NCBI GenBank assembly: GCA_049509915.1
Contig: JBEKZL010000150.1
Coordinates: 1-24,470 of the forward strand
Length of the DNA stretch: 24,470 bases
From: JBEKYD01 sp049509915
GTDB taxonomy: Bacteria; Acidobacteriota; Terriglobia; Bryobacterales; Bryobacteraceae
Direction: 5' to 3'
The notes under the pieces were generated by a model, which saw nothing but the letters and a program-made list of their open reading frames with translations, was not told the origin of the DNA and searched no databases. Positions 7,681 to 14,594 of this stretch are shown one piece after another (within the stretch, counting starts at the first letter, position 1; each line of letters opens with the position of its first letter). The translations under genes were made by a program, and so were the position numbers.

Positions 7681-9171
7681 CTACCCCGCAAGCGTGCTGC
7701 GCTTTCTGCCAAACGGGAAGTAGATGGCGAGGCCGATCGCGAGCCACACGAAGAAGCGCAGCCACGTCAGCAACGGAAGACCCATCATGAGCACCACGCA
7801 GCAGACGATGGAGACGATGGGAAACAGCGGCACCAGGGGCACCCGGAAGGTTCGCGGGCGGTCGGGTTGCTTCGCGCGCAGCACGATCACCCCCAGCGAC
7901 ACCAGTACGAAGGCGAACAGGGTGCCGATGTTCGAAAGCTCCGCGAACGTGTCGATATCCCAGATCCCCGCCGGAATCCCCACCACGAAACCCGCGATCC
8001 AAGTACTGATATAGGGTGTCTGAAAACGCCGGTGAACGGCCGAAAACATTCGCGGCAGCAGGCGGTCGCGCGACATCGCAAACCAGATTCGAGCCTGCCC
8101 GTATTGATATACCAGCAGCGAGGACAGCATCCCCATCAGTGCGCCGGCCGTCACCACCAGCCGCAGCCGGTTGTAGCCCAGCACGCGCAGCGCATCAGCC
8201 ACCGGCGAATCGGTGTTGAGCGTTTGATAGTTGACAATGCCGGTCAGCACCAGCGACACCGAGCCGTAGAGAATGGTGCAGACGATCAGCGTGGCGATGA
8301 TTCCGATGGGCAAATCGCGCTGCGGGCGCTTGCATTCCTCCGCCGCCGTCGAAACCGAGTCGAAACCGATGTAGGTGAAAAACACGATGGAAGCGCCGGT
8401 AAGAACGCCGGAGAAGCCGTGGGGCGCGAAGGGATGCCAGTTGGAGGTCTTGATCGCCCCCGCCGCGCCGAAACAAAACAGCAGGATGGCCGCGATTTTG
8501 ATGGCCACCATGGTCGTATTGGTTCGCGCGCTCTCGCGAACCCCCCGCACCAGTATCCAGGTCACCAGCATGGTAATCGCCAGCGCGGGGACGTTAAACC
8601 AGCCGGCTGGTCCTCCAGAGGCCGGAAATGGCGGAAAGGCCCATTGCTGCGGCAATCGATAGCCGATGAGGTTCTCGCCCAGATCCTGCAAGTAAGCCGA
8701 AAAGCCGACCGCCACCGACATGTTCGAAACCGCGTACTCCAGAATCAGGTCCCAGCCGATGATCCAGGCCACGATTTCGCCCAAAATCGCGTAGGCGTAC
8801 GTGTATGCACTGCCGGCCACGGGAATCATCGACGCCAGTTCGGCGTAACACAGCCCGGCGAAAAGGCAGGCAATCGCCACCAGGATGAAGGACACCGTGA
8901 TGGCCGGTCCGGCGCCGGGCCGCCCCAACTGTGAATGCGCCGCCGATCCCGACAGCACCAGGTCGATCACCGTGGCGTTCAGAATCGATTTGATGGCGAT
9001 GGTCTTGCCCGCGGCTGCCGTGCCCGTCAGCGTGAAAATTCCGCTCCCGATCACAGCCCCGATCCCGAGCGCCGTGAGGCTCCACGGTCCAAGCGTCTTG
9101 CGCAGCTTCTGGGTGGGCTCCTCGGAAGCCGCGATCAACTCGTCGATGCTCTTGGTTCGAAAGAGATTCAC
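7681..9171 (-). CDS. APC-superfamily amino-acid permease
   Basis: A 496-residue polytopic inner-membrane protein with about twelve hydrophobic segments. The first carries the APC signature LGIGAVIGSGIFTLTG (residues 35-50), where main-chain groups hold the amino-acid carboxylate and amine. The opening MNLFRTKSIDELIA and the loop around LTGTAAAGKT resemble the cationic amino-acid transporter (YfnA-like) branch, so transport of an amino acid in symport with protons is likely; the substrate is not defined. The start codon is GTG, supported by the typical N-terminus of the family. No Shine-Dalgarno sequence is present; instead a 9-bp stem-loop occupies 9181-9207, directly upstream. The next gene in the run makes O-acetylserine, suggesting but not proving a link with serine or cysteine metabolism. 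Confidence 0.92.
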   Translation of the reverse strand: MNLFRTKSIDELIAASEEPTQKLRKTLGPWSLTALGIGAVIGSGIFTLTGTAAAGKTIAIKSILNATVIDLVLSGSAAHSQLGRPGAGPAITVSFILVAIACLFAGLCYAELASMIPVAGSAYTYAYAILGEIVAWIIGWDLILEYAVSNMSVAVGFSAYLQDLGENLIGYRLPQQWAFPPFPASGGPAGWFNVPALAITMLVTWILVRGVRESARTNTTMVAIKIAAILLFCFGAAGAIKTSNWHPFAPHGFSGVLTGASIVFFTYIGFDSVSTAAEECKRPQRDLPIGIIATLIVCTILYGSVSLVLTGIVNYQTLNTDSPVADALRVLGYNRLRLVVTAGALMGMLSSLLVYQYGQARIWFAMSRDRLLPRMFSAVHRRFQTPYISTWIAGFVVGIPAGIWDIDTFAELSNIGTLFAFVLVSLGVIVLRAKQPDRPRTFRVPLVPLFPIVSIVCCVVLMMGLPLLTWLRFFVWLAIGLAIYFPFGRKRSTLAG

Positions 9172-9180
9172 GGTGTCGGT

Positions 9181-9207
9181 AGCACCGGCTATCTTGTCGC
9201 CGGTGCT
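9181..9207 (-). promoter_or_regulatory. Stem-loop in the permease leader
   Basis: AGCACCGGC (9181-9189) and GCCGGTGCT (9199-9207) are perfect reverse complements separated by nine bases. The hairpin ends nine bases before the GTG start, in the place where a ribosome site would be expected. It could control translation or bind a regulator; no U-run follows, so it is not a standard terminator. Confidence 0.45.
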
Positions 9208-9291
9208 TTACGGTGTGACTGCGATGCTCCGTATTCGTTGGTGGCTTGAACCTGATTTTTCACTGCTGTTAACGGCCGGCAGTCTTTTCGA

Positions 9292-9450
9292 TCACCGTTT
9301 GCGCTGGCCTTGCGTCTGGTGACGGATCTTTTTCTTGAGCGACCCGCGCGCTACTCCGGCTGCTCGTTTCGCCTTGGGCGCCGCTTTCTTCCGCGCCACG
9401 CGCTTTAGCTTTTTACGTTCTGCTTTGTCGGTTACTTTTGTCGTGTTCAT
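9292..9450 (-). CDS. Small highly basic protein coupled to pcrA
   Basis: A 52-residue open frame. Its ATG shares the A with the TGA stop of the helicase gene (TGATG), so it would be translated by ribosomes finishing pcrA. Composition is extreme: about 13 Lys and 8 Arg against one Asp and one Glu, with runs such as ERKKLKRVARKKAAPKAKR and a C-terminus ending QGQRKR. No hydrophobic segment or cysteine is present. Such composition suits nucleic-acid or ribosome binding, like the lysine-rich tails of ribosomal proteins, but I recognise no family. The absence of its own ribosome site, the exact stop/start overlap and the frame continuing cleanly to a TGA at 9294-9292 support reality. The composition could also arise by chance in a spacer, so confidence is moderate. 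Confidence 0.55.
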   Translation of the reverse strand: MNTTKVTDKAERKKLKRVARKKAAPKAKRAAGVARGSLKKKIRHQTQGQRKR

Positions 9451-11819
9451 CAGTTTCGCTTAAGTCCTGCGTATTTTTCGACCAGCTTCTTGAGCCCGAC
9501 CCCGGGGAAGTTCACCGTGATCTTAGCATCTTCTCCATCGCCTTCGCGCCGTACCACCGTGCCCGCCCCATACTTGGGGTGTACCACCGTCATCCCGGCA
9601 CGCGCCATCCGTGGAACGCTGGGCGCCGCCTGGGGCGTTCCCGTCGATTGCGCGGGCGCCGCGGGCTGCGGCCTGGAGGCCAGCGGGGGCCGGGCAGGCG
9701 GCGCCGCCGGCGACGGCGGTATCGGCTTCGGCGAGCTGAACGGAATCCCCCGCTGGTTGAAGAAATTCGAAATGTTGTCGACCGAGTTGTAGGTCTTGCC
9801 CGTAAATGTGTTGCGCCGCGCGGCCTGCCGTACGTCGAAGCGCTCGGCCGAAAGGCCCACCTCGCCGGGAACATCCTGGACGCCCAGATCGACCGTCAGG
9901 TTCTCCGGCACCTCACCCAGAAACCAGGATGGCGTCGAGCGTTCCTGCTCGCCGCCGCCGAAACGCCGCCGGAACTTGGCCCAGGTCAGTACCAACCGCT
10001 TGCGCGCGCGAGTCATGCCCACGTAGCACAACCGCCGCTCTTCCTCCAGCGCCGTCTCGGAGTTCGCCGACCGGCTGTGCGGAAACAGTCCCTGCTCCAG
10101 GCCGGTCAGGAATACCACCGGAAACTCCAGGCCCTTGGCATTGTGCAGCGTCATCAACGCGACCGGCGCCGTTTTATCGAAGGCGTCGGCCTCCGCCACC
10201 AGCGCGGCGTGATCCAGAAAATCCCCCAATTCCTCGCCACGCTCCGCGCCTTCAGCGGCCGCGTTAATCATTTCGTCCAGGTTCTCCAGTCGCGATTCCG
10301 CCTCCGGCGTTTTCTCCTGCTCCAGCATCTTGCGGTAACCGGTCCGCTCGAGCACGAAGCGAATCAGATCCGGCAGCGCCCCCCTGCTCGCCACCAGCGA
10401 AAGCTCCTGCACCAGGTTGCGGAACGTCACCAGCGAAGATTGCGACCGCGTGGACAGGTTCTGCGAGTCGATAATATCCTGAATGGCCTCCCACAGGCTG
10501 ATGTTCTTGTCGCGTGCCGTGTGCTCGATCTGGTCCACCGTGGTGCGCCCAATGCCGCGCGCCGGCACGTTGATCACCCGCAGCAGGCTCATCGAGTCGG
10601 TATTCGACGAGGCCAGTTTCAGATAGGCCACCACGTCCTTGACTTCCGCCCTCTGATAAAAGCTGAAACCGCCCACGACGTTGTATTTCCGGCCGTAGCG
10701 GCGCAGCGCTTCCTCCATCTGCCGCGATTGAGAATTAGTGCGGTAGAGGATGGCCACATGGTCCTCGGGATTGGAGGCCAGGTGTTTCTCGATGGTGTCG
10801 GCCACGAAAAGCGCTTCGTTTTCGGCATCGAAGCCCGCGTACACCCCGATCGAATCGCCGGCATTCGCCTCGGTCCACAGCTTCTTGCCCTTGCGCTGCT
10901 TATTGTTCTCCACCACCGCCCCGGCTGCCGCCAGAATGTTCTTGGTCGAGCGGTAATTCTGTTCCAGGCGGATCGTGCGGGCCTTGGGAAAATCCCGCTC
11001 GAAGTCCAGGATGTTGCGGATGTCGGCTCCCCGCCAACTGTAAATCGACTGGTCTTCGTCGCCCACCACGCACACGTTGTTGTGCGATTCCGAGAGCAGC
11101 CGCATCAGTTCGTATTGGCTGCGGTTGGTGTCCTGATACTCGTCGATCATCACATAGTTCAGCCGCCGGTTCCACCTCTCGCGCGTCGCGTCGTCGTGCC
11201 GCAGCAGGCGAACCGCCTCCAGCAGCAGGTCGTCGAAATCGAGAGCGTTGGCGTTGCGCAACGCTTTTTCGTATTCCTCGAAAACCGCCGCCAACGCTTC
11301 GGTTTCCTTATTGACCGCCTGCTTGTACAAATCCGCCGGAGTCTCCTTCAGATTCTTGGCGTGGCTGATACGCGACAGGGCCGCCCGGTATTGCAGGAAG
11401 TCCTTCTCCACCAGACCGAGCGCGCGGTACGCCGCCTTGATGATGGCAACCTGGTCGTCGTCGTCGTAGATCGTGAACCTCCGCGTGAATCCCGGCCGCA
11501 CCCGCGCCAGCGGATCCCCGTCTTTGCGCAGCATCCGAACGCAGAAGGAATGAAACGTCGACACCAGCGGATCCGAATCGAGCCGCACTTCTTCGAGCAG
11601 GGAACGCACCCGTTCGCGCATCTCCCCGGCGGCTTTGTTGGTGAACGTCACCGCCAGGATACACGAAGGCGGTACGTGCCGCGCCGTAATGATGTGCGCG
11701 ATGCGATGAGTAATTACCCGGGTCTTACCGCTGCCAGCGCCCGCCAGAATGAGCAACGGTCCTTCCGTGCAACTCACCGCTTCGCGCTGTTGGGCGTTCA
11801 GCCCTTTGAGAAAATCCAT
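9450..11819 (-). CDS. pcrA: PcrA/UvrD-type superfamily 1A DNA helicase
   Basis: A 789-residue 3'-5' ATP-dependent helicase acting in nucleotide excision repair, mismatch repair and removal of stalled RNA polymerase or recombinase filaments. Visible motifs in order: Q-motif region LNAQQREAV (7-15), Walker A GAGSGKT (27-33), Ia TFTNKAA, II DEYQDTN, III GDEDQSIYSWRGA, IV QNYRST, V TLHNAKGLEF and VI VGMTRARKRLVL. A proline/alanine linker leads to the C-terminal domain (VVHPKYGAGTVV...VNFPGVGLKKL), a Tudor-like fold used by PcrA for contact with RNA polymerase. Length and all motifs are normal. It follows hpnB by 56 bases and its stop codon overlaps the start of the small basic frame. uvrD would be an equally acceptable name. 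Confidence 0.96.
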   Translation of the reverse strand: MDFLKGLNAQQREAVSCTEGPLLILAGAGSGKTRVITHRIAHIITARHVPPSCILAVTFTNKAAGEMRERVRSLLEEVRLDSDPLVSTFHSFCVRMLRKDGDPLARVRPGFTRRFTIYDDDDQVAIIKAAYRALGLVEKDFLQYRAALSRISHAKNLKETPADLYKQAVNKETEALAAVFEEYEKALRNANALDFDDLLLEAVRLLRHDDATRERWNRRLNYVMIDEYQDTNRSQYELMRLLSESHNNVCVVGDEDQSIYSWRGADIRNILDFERDFPKARTIRLEQNYRSTKNILAAAGAVVENNKQRKGKKLWTEANAGDSIGVYAGFDAENEALFVADTIEKHLASNPEDHVAILYRTNSQSRQMEEALRRYGRKYNVVGGFSFYQRAEVKDVVAYLKLASSNTDSMSLLRVINVPARGIGRTTVDQIEHTARDKNISLWEAIQDIIDSQNLSTRSQSSLVTFRNLVQELSLVASRGALPDLIRFVLERTGYRKMLEQEKTPEAESRLENLDEMINAAAEGAERGEELGDFLDHAALVAEADAFDKTAPVALMTLHNAKGLEFPVVFLTGLEQGLFPHSRSANSETALEEERRLCYVGMTRARKRLVLTWAKFRRRFGGGEQERSTPSWFLGEVPENLTVDLGVQDVPGEVGLSAERFDVRQAARRNTFTGKTYNSVDNISNFFNQRGIPFSSPKPIPPSPAAPPARPPLASRPQPAAPAQSTGTPQAAPSVPRMARAGMTVVHPKYGAGTVVRREGDGEDAKITVNFPGVGLKKLVEKYAGLKRN

Positions 11820-11875
11820 TCCGAGGGAACTTAGACTTCAGTGTATCACGCTGCTGTGAAACGGCCTTCGGATAC

Positions 11876-13006
11876 TCATCCGTCCTGCACCCGGCCTTTC
11901 CACTGGCCGCCTTCTCCCCGCCAGTAAACCACCGCTGAATGCACAGTGGCGCACAAATAGAACAAGGCAACGGCCGGCAGCAGCGGCGCCCACAGCACCG
12001 ATCTCCCATAAAAGCGCAGCATTGGTGCGTACGCTACGGACATGAGTCCCCAAGCCAGGGCCCCCGCCAGCGCCGCGTTTCCGCGCCCCAGCAGCGCCGC
12101 CACGGGTGGCGCCAGGTAGGCCAGCGCCAGCCCCGCCGCAGCCCCTAGTAATAACAGCGCCGAGTGCCGGAGTTGGGTGAACGCGCTGCGGGAAATCATC
12201 CGGCCTATCTCGCCAAAGCTGCCGTACTCGCGGATGCTGCGGGTGGCCGGGCTCAGTCCTAGCCACACCCGGCCGCCGGCGTTCTTGATCCGCGCCGCCA
12301 GCGAGCAATCGTCGATCAGAGCCCCGCCGATCGCCTCGATGCCCCCGCTCGATTCCAGCGCCTGGCGCTCCACCAGCATGCAGCCGCCCGCCGCCCCAGC
12401 CGTGCGCCGCCGCCGATCGCGGATCCACCGGGGAGGGTATAGCAGGAAAAAAAAGAATACGAATGCTGGAAGCAGGGCCCGCTCCGCGAGCGTCCGGCAC
12501 TCCAGCGTGGCCATGTAAGAAACCAGTTGATAACCGGAGCCCTCTGCCCGCGCCGCCAGCCCCGCCAGATTGTCCGGAGCGTGTACAATGTCCGCATCCG
12601 TCAGCAGGTAGTACTCCGGTTCGAAGCGCGCCGCGCGGCGCACGCCGGCGGCCACCGCCCACATTTTGCCGGTCCAGCCAGCCGGCGGTGCGTCGGCCCT
12701 AATCACGCTCAGGCGCTCGGACGGGGCCGCCGCTCGCGCCGCTTCCGCCGTGCCATCGCTGCTCGAGTCGTCCACCAGAACGATATGGAACGCCCCCGGA
12801 TACCGTTGCGCGGCCAAAGACGCGATGGCTTTTTCCACCACCCCGGCTTCATTTCGCGCCGGAACCACCGCCACCACCGAAGGGCTTTTCCGGGAAGCAT
12901 CGAGCGCGGGCGGCGCTGGGGCCCTCTCCCGCCAGAAGCCGCCGCGCCCCACCACCAGGTACACCCATATCGCCAGCGCCAGGTATGCCGCCAGCTCAAT
13001 CGCCAT
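11876..13006 (-). CDS. hpnB: HpnB-like hopanoid-associated glycosyltransferase (GT2)
   Basis: A 376-residue membrane-anchored GT-A glycosyltransferase. An N-terminal membrane helix (about 2-20) is followed by the catalytic domain, with PARNEAGVV (49-57), VDDSSSDGT (78-86), the metal-binding TDAD (136-139) and IDDC (231-234). At least two more membrane segments follow (about 283-305 and 340-362). The internal blocks GWTGKMWAV, LVSYMATLEC, PAFVFFFFLLYPP and GGALIDDCSLA match the hopene-associated HpnB group, which is found beside hopanoid genes; its exact substrate is not known to me. No other hopanoid gene lies in the window. An in-frame TTG at 13027 is an alternative start; the ATG at 13006 was preferred because it opens directly into the membrane helix. 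The start overlaps the stop of the upstream 136-residue gene by 11 bases, suggesting coupling. Confidence 0.88.
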   Translation of the reverse strand: MAIELAAYLALAIWVYLVVGRGGFWRERAPAPPALDASRKSPSVVAVVPARNEAGVVEKAIASLAAQRYPGAFHIVLVDDSSSDGTAEAARAAAPSERLSVIRADAPPAGWTGKMWAVAAGVRRAARFEPEYYLLTDADIVHAPDNLAGLAARAEGSGYQLVSYMATLECRTLAERALLPAFVFFFFLLYPPRWIRDRRRRTAGAAGGCMLVERQALESSGGIEAIGGALIDDCSLAARIKNAGGRVWLGLSPATRSIREYGSFGEIGRMISRSAFTQLRHSALLLLGAAAGLALAYLAPPVAALLGRGNAALAGALAWGLMSVAYAPMLRFYGRSVLWAPLLPAVALFYLCATVHSAVVYWRGEGGQWKGRVQDG

Positions 13007-13406
13007 GTTTCGAGCCGAGAGCGGCAAATACGTTCATCATGTCGCGGTGGGCCAGCACCGCGCCCGCGTCGCGCTGCATGGCCTCGCGATACCGGCGCGC
13101 GAATCCATCGGCATTTTCGCCCGGTGAGATCAACCGCCGCGCTTCCCCGATCAAACGGTCCGCATCGGCGGCGGTGGCCGGTTCGTCCAGGTCCAGGGTC
13201 TCATCCACCAGCACCACGAACTGCGATAACTCCCGCAGCCAGGCGAACCACGGGTCGTTCAACAGCAGGTCCAGCAAATGCCCCGGCCCTTGAATGCGCG
13301 CCACATCCCGCTCGTAGGAGGCGCGTTCCAGGTCGAGAAGGTGTTTGTGCAGTTTGAGCAGACCGTTGCGGAGGGTGGTGAGGCGTTGTGCGGCGGGATC
13401 GGCCAT
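12996..13406 (-). CDS. Conserved helical protein of unknown function
   Basis: A 136-residue soluble, mostly helical protein without signal peptide or membrane segment. The core (residues about 25-70: LERASYERD, RIQGPGHLLDLLLNDPWFAWLRELSQ, VVLVDE) has the look of a well conserved family seen in several phyla, but I cannot attach a function. The ATG at 13406 has a strong GAGAGGG ribosome site nine bases upstream (13416-13422 on the opposite strand), and a TAGGAT -10-like box lies at 13424-13429. It is the first gene of the minus-strand run and its 3' end overlaps the hpnB start by 11 bases, so the two are probably made together. It is divergent from the potassium channel gene. Confidence 0.8.
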   Translation of the reverse strand: MADPAAQRLTTLRNGLLKLHKHLLDLERASYERDVARIQGPGHLLDLLLNDPWFAWLRELSQFVVLVDETLDLDEPATAADADRLIGEARRLISPGENADGFARRYREAMQRDAGAVLAHRDMMNVFAALGSKHGD

Positions 13407-13509
13407 CGGATTTTTCCCTCTCTATCCTAGCAGCCGCGCGGAAATCGCCGCAGCCCGTCAGAGTGTCTGGCAAACTAGGTGGAATGCGGGCGGGGGGCCC
13501 GATAACCTA

Positions 13510-14418
13510 ATGCGCAAAGCCAGCTTCGATCCCGGCCTGACCGAGAAATTCATCTCGCCCATCACCCGCGCCATCAATCCCGACGGCAGCTTCAATGTGC
13601 GCCGCGAGGGCACTACCTGGCGAGACTTCCATCCTTATCTACTCCTCATCAATATGAGCTGGCCGGCCTTCTTCGCCACCGTGACCGCCGGATACACGCT
13701 AGCCAATCTCCTGTTTGCCGCCGTCTACTTTGCCCTGGGCCCCGGCCAATTGCAGGGAGCCGACGATCCCACCGCCTTCGGCCGTTTCCTCAACGATTTC
13801 TTCTTTAGTTCCCACACTCTCAGCACCGTGGGCTATGGCGACATCTCACCCAAGAGCGTGCCTGCCAACTTCGTGGCGGCCCTCGAAGCGTTGATCGGCG
13901 TGCTGGGGTTTGCGGTCGCCACCGGACTCTTGTTTGGGCGCGTCTCGCGGCCCTCGGCCCGCATCGGCTTCAGCCGCAACCTGCTGGTGGCACCCTACCA
14001 GGACGGCCAAAGCCTCCAGTTTCGCCTGGTCAACCGCCGCGCTAATTCCCTAATGGATCTGGAAGCCCGCGTCATGCTAATGACCGTCGAGCCGCACGAC
14101 GGCCAACTGCAGCGCCGCTACGACCTGCTGAAGCTGGAACGCACCCAGGTCATGTTCCTGCCCCTGACCTGGACCATTGTCCATCCCATCGATAGCGACA
14201 GTCCGCTTTGGGGCAAGAGCCCGGAGGAGATCGAACGCCTGCGGCCAGAAGTCATGATCCTGATCAAGGCCTACGACGACACCTTCAGCCAGACCGTGCT
14301 GGCGCGGCACTCTTACACCTTCCCCGAATTCGTCCTGGGCGCGCGATTCGCCCCCGCCTTTCGGGCCGATTCCGGCGAGATCGTCCTGGATCTGCCCCGG
14401 ATCAGCGACCTGGCGTAG
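13510..14418 (+). CDS. KirBac-type inward-rectifier potassium channel
   Basis: A 302-residue tetrameric K+ channel subunit. The N-terminal slide helix contains the family block WRDFHPYLLLINMSWPAFF (residues 37-55). TM1 is about 52-76, the pore helix about 92-105, and the selectivity filter TVGYGD is at 106-111. TM2 is about 118-143. A cytoplasmic immunoglobulin-like Kir domain fills about 150-295 (FSRNLLVAPYQDGQSLQFRLVNRRANSLMDLEARV...). Every hallmark is present and the length is normal. An upstream in-frame extension to 13345 is possible but lacks homology and would overlap the divergent gene; the ATG at 13510 places the conserved N-terminus correctly. It stands alone, flanked downstream by the inverted repeat at 14424-14527. 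Confidence 0.95.
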   Translation: MRKASFDPGLTEKFISPITRAINPDGSFNVRREGTTWRDFHPYLLLINMSWPAFFATVTAGYTLANLLFAAVYFALGPGQLQGADDPTAFGRFLNDFFFSSHTLSTVGYGDISPKSVPANFVAALEALIGVLGFAVATGLLFGRVSRPSARIGFSRNLLVAPYQDGQSLQFRLVNRRANSLMDLEARVMLMTVEPHDGQLQRRYDLLKLERTQVMFLPLTWTIVHPIDSDSPLWGKSPEEIERLRPEVMILIKAYDDTFSQTVLARHSYTFPEFVLGARFAPAFRADSGEIVLDLPRISDLA

Positions 14419-14423
14419 CCCCA

Positions 14424-14527
14424 CGCGCACTCCTCAGTGCCGCGTCGAGACTTATCTCGACGCCCGCTCCCGCAGCGCGCGAAAAAGGCGTCGAGTAGAA
14501 ACTCGACGCGGCACGCATGAGTGCGCG
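14424..14527. repeat. Nested inverted repeat, two hairpins inside a 41-bp palindrome
   Basis: Left arm 14424-14464 and right arm 14487-14527 are imperfect reverse complements (41 bases each, with mismatches mainly in two short patches) around a 22-base centre. Each arm is also a hairpin by itself: GCGTCGAG-N6-CTCGACGC at 14442-14463 and again at 14488-14509. The element lies between the convergent potassium channel and TonB receptor genes, outside any gene. It resembles a REP/BIME-like or small non-autonomous element, which I infer from structure only. Confidence 0.7.
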
Positions 14528-14540
14528 CGCCACATTAGAC

Positions 14541-14570
14541 AAAAAGGGCGAGGCCAAAGCCCCGCCCTTT
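14541..14570 (-). terminator. Rho-independent terminator of the TonB receptor gene
   Basis: On the minus strand AAAGGGCG and CGCCCTTT (14563-14570 and 14543-14550) form an 8-bp stem, extended inward by GGC/GCC across one mismatch, with a TTTTTG run at its 3' side. It starts 25 bases after the receptor stop codon. The A-run on the other flank may allow it to work weakly in the other direction for the channel gene as well. Confidence 0.8.
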
Positions 14571-14594
14571 CGCACAACGTACTACCCTCTCACT

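Noticed and set aside
2249..9452. Identical 11-mer CGAAACTGATG at two TGATG stop/start junctions (kinase/regulator and pcrA/small basic gene)
   Set aside because: Both upstream proteins happen to end in Arg-Asn, which forces most of the shared bases. Two copies are not enough to claim a signal.
9438..11834. Nearly 800-codon open frame on the plus strand opposite pcrA
   Set aside because: The translation is rich in Arg, His, Gln and Val as expected from reading a GC-rich gene backwards; all helicase motifs are on the other strand.
14428..14527. Inverted repeat considered as a CRISPR array or an IS end
   Set aside because: Only two units in opposite orientation, no regular spacers, no transposase frame and no evident target-site duplication.
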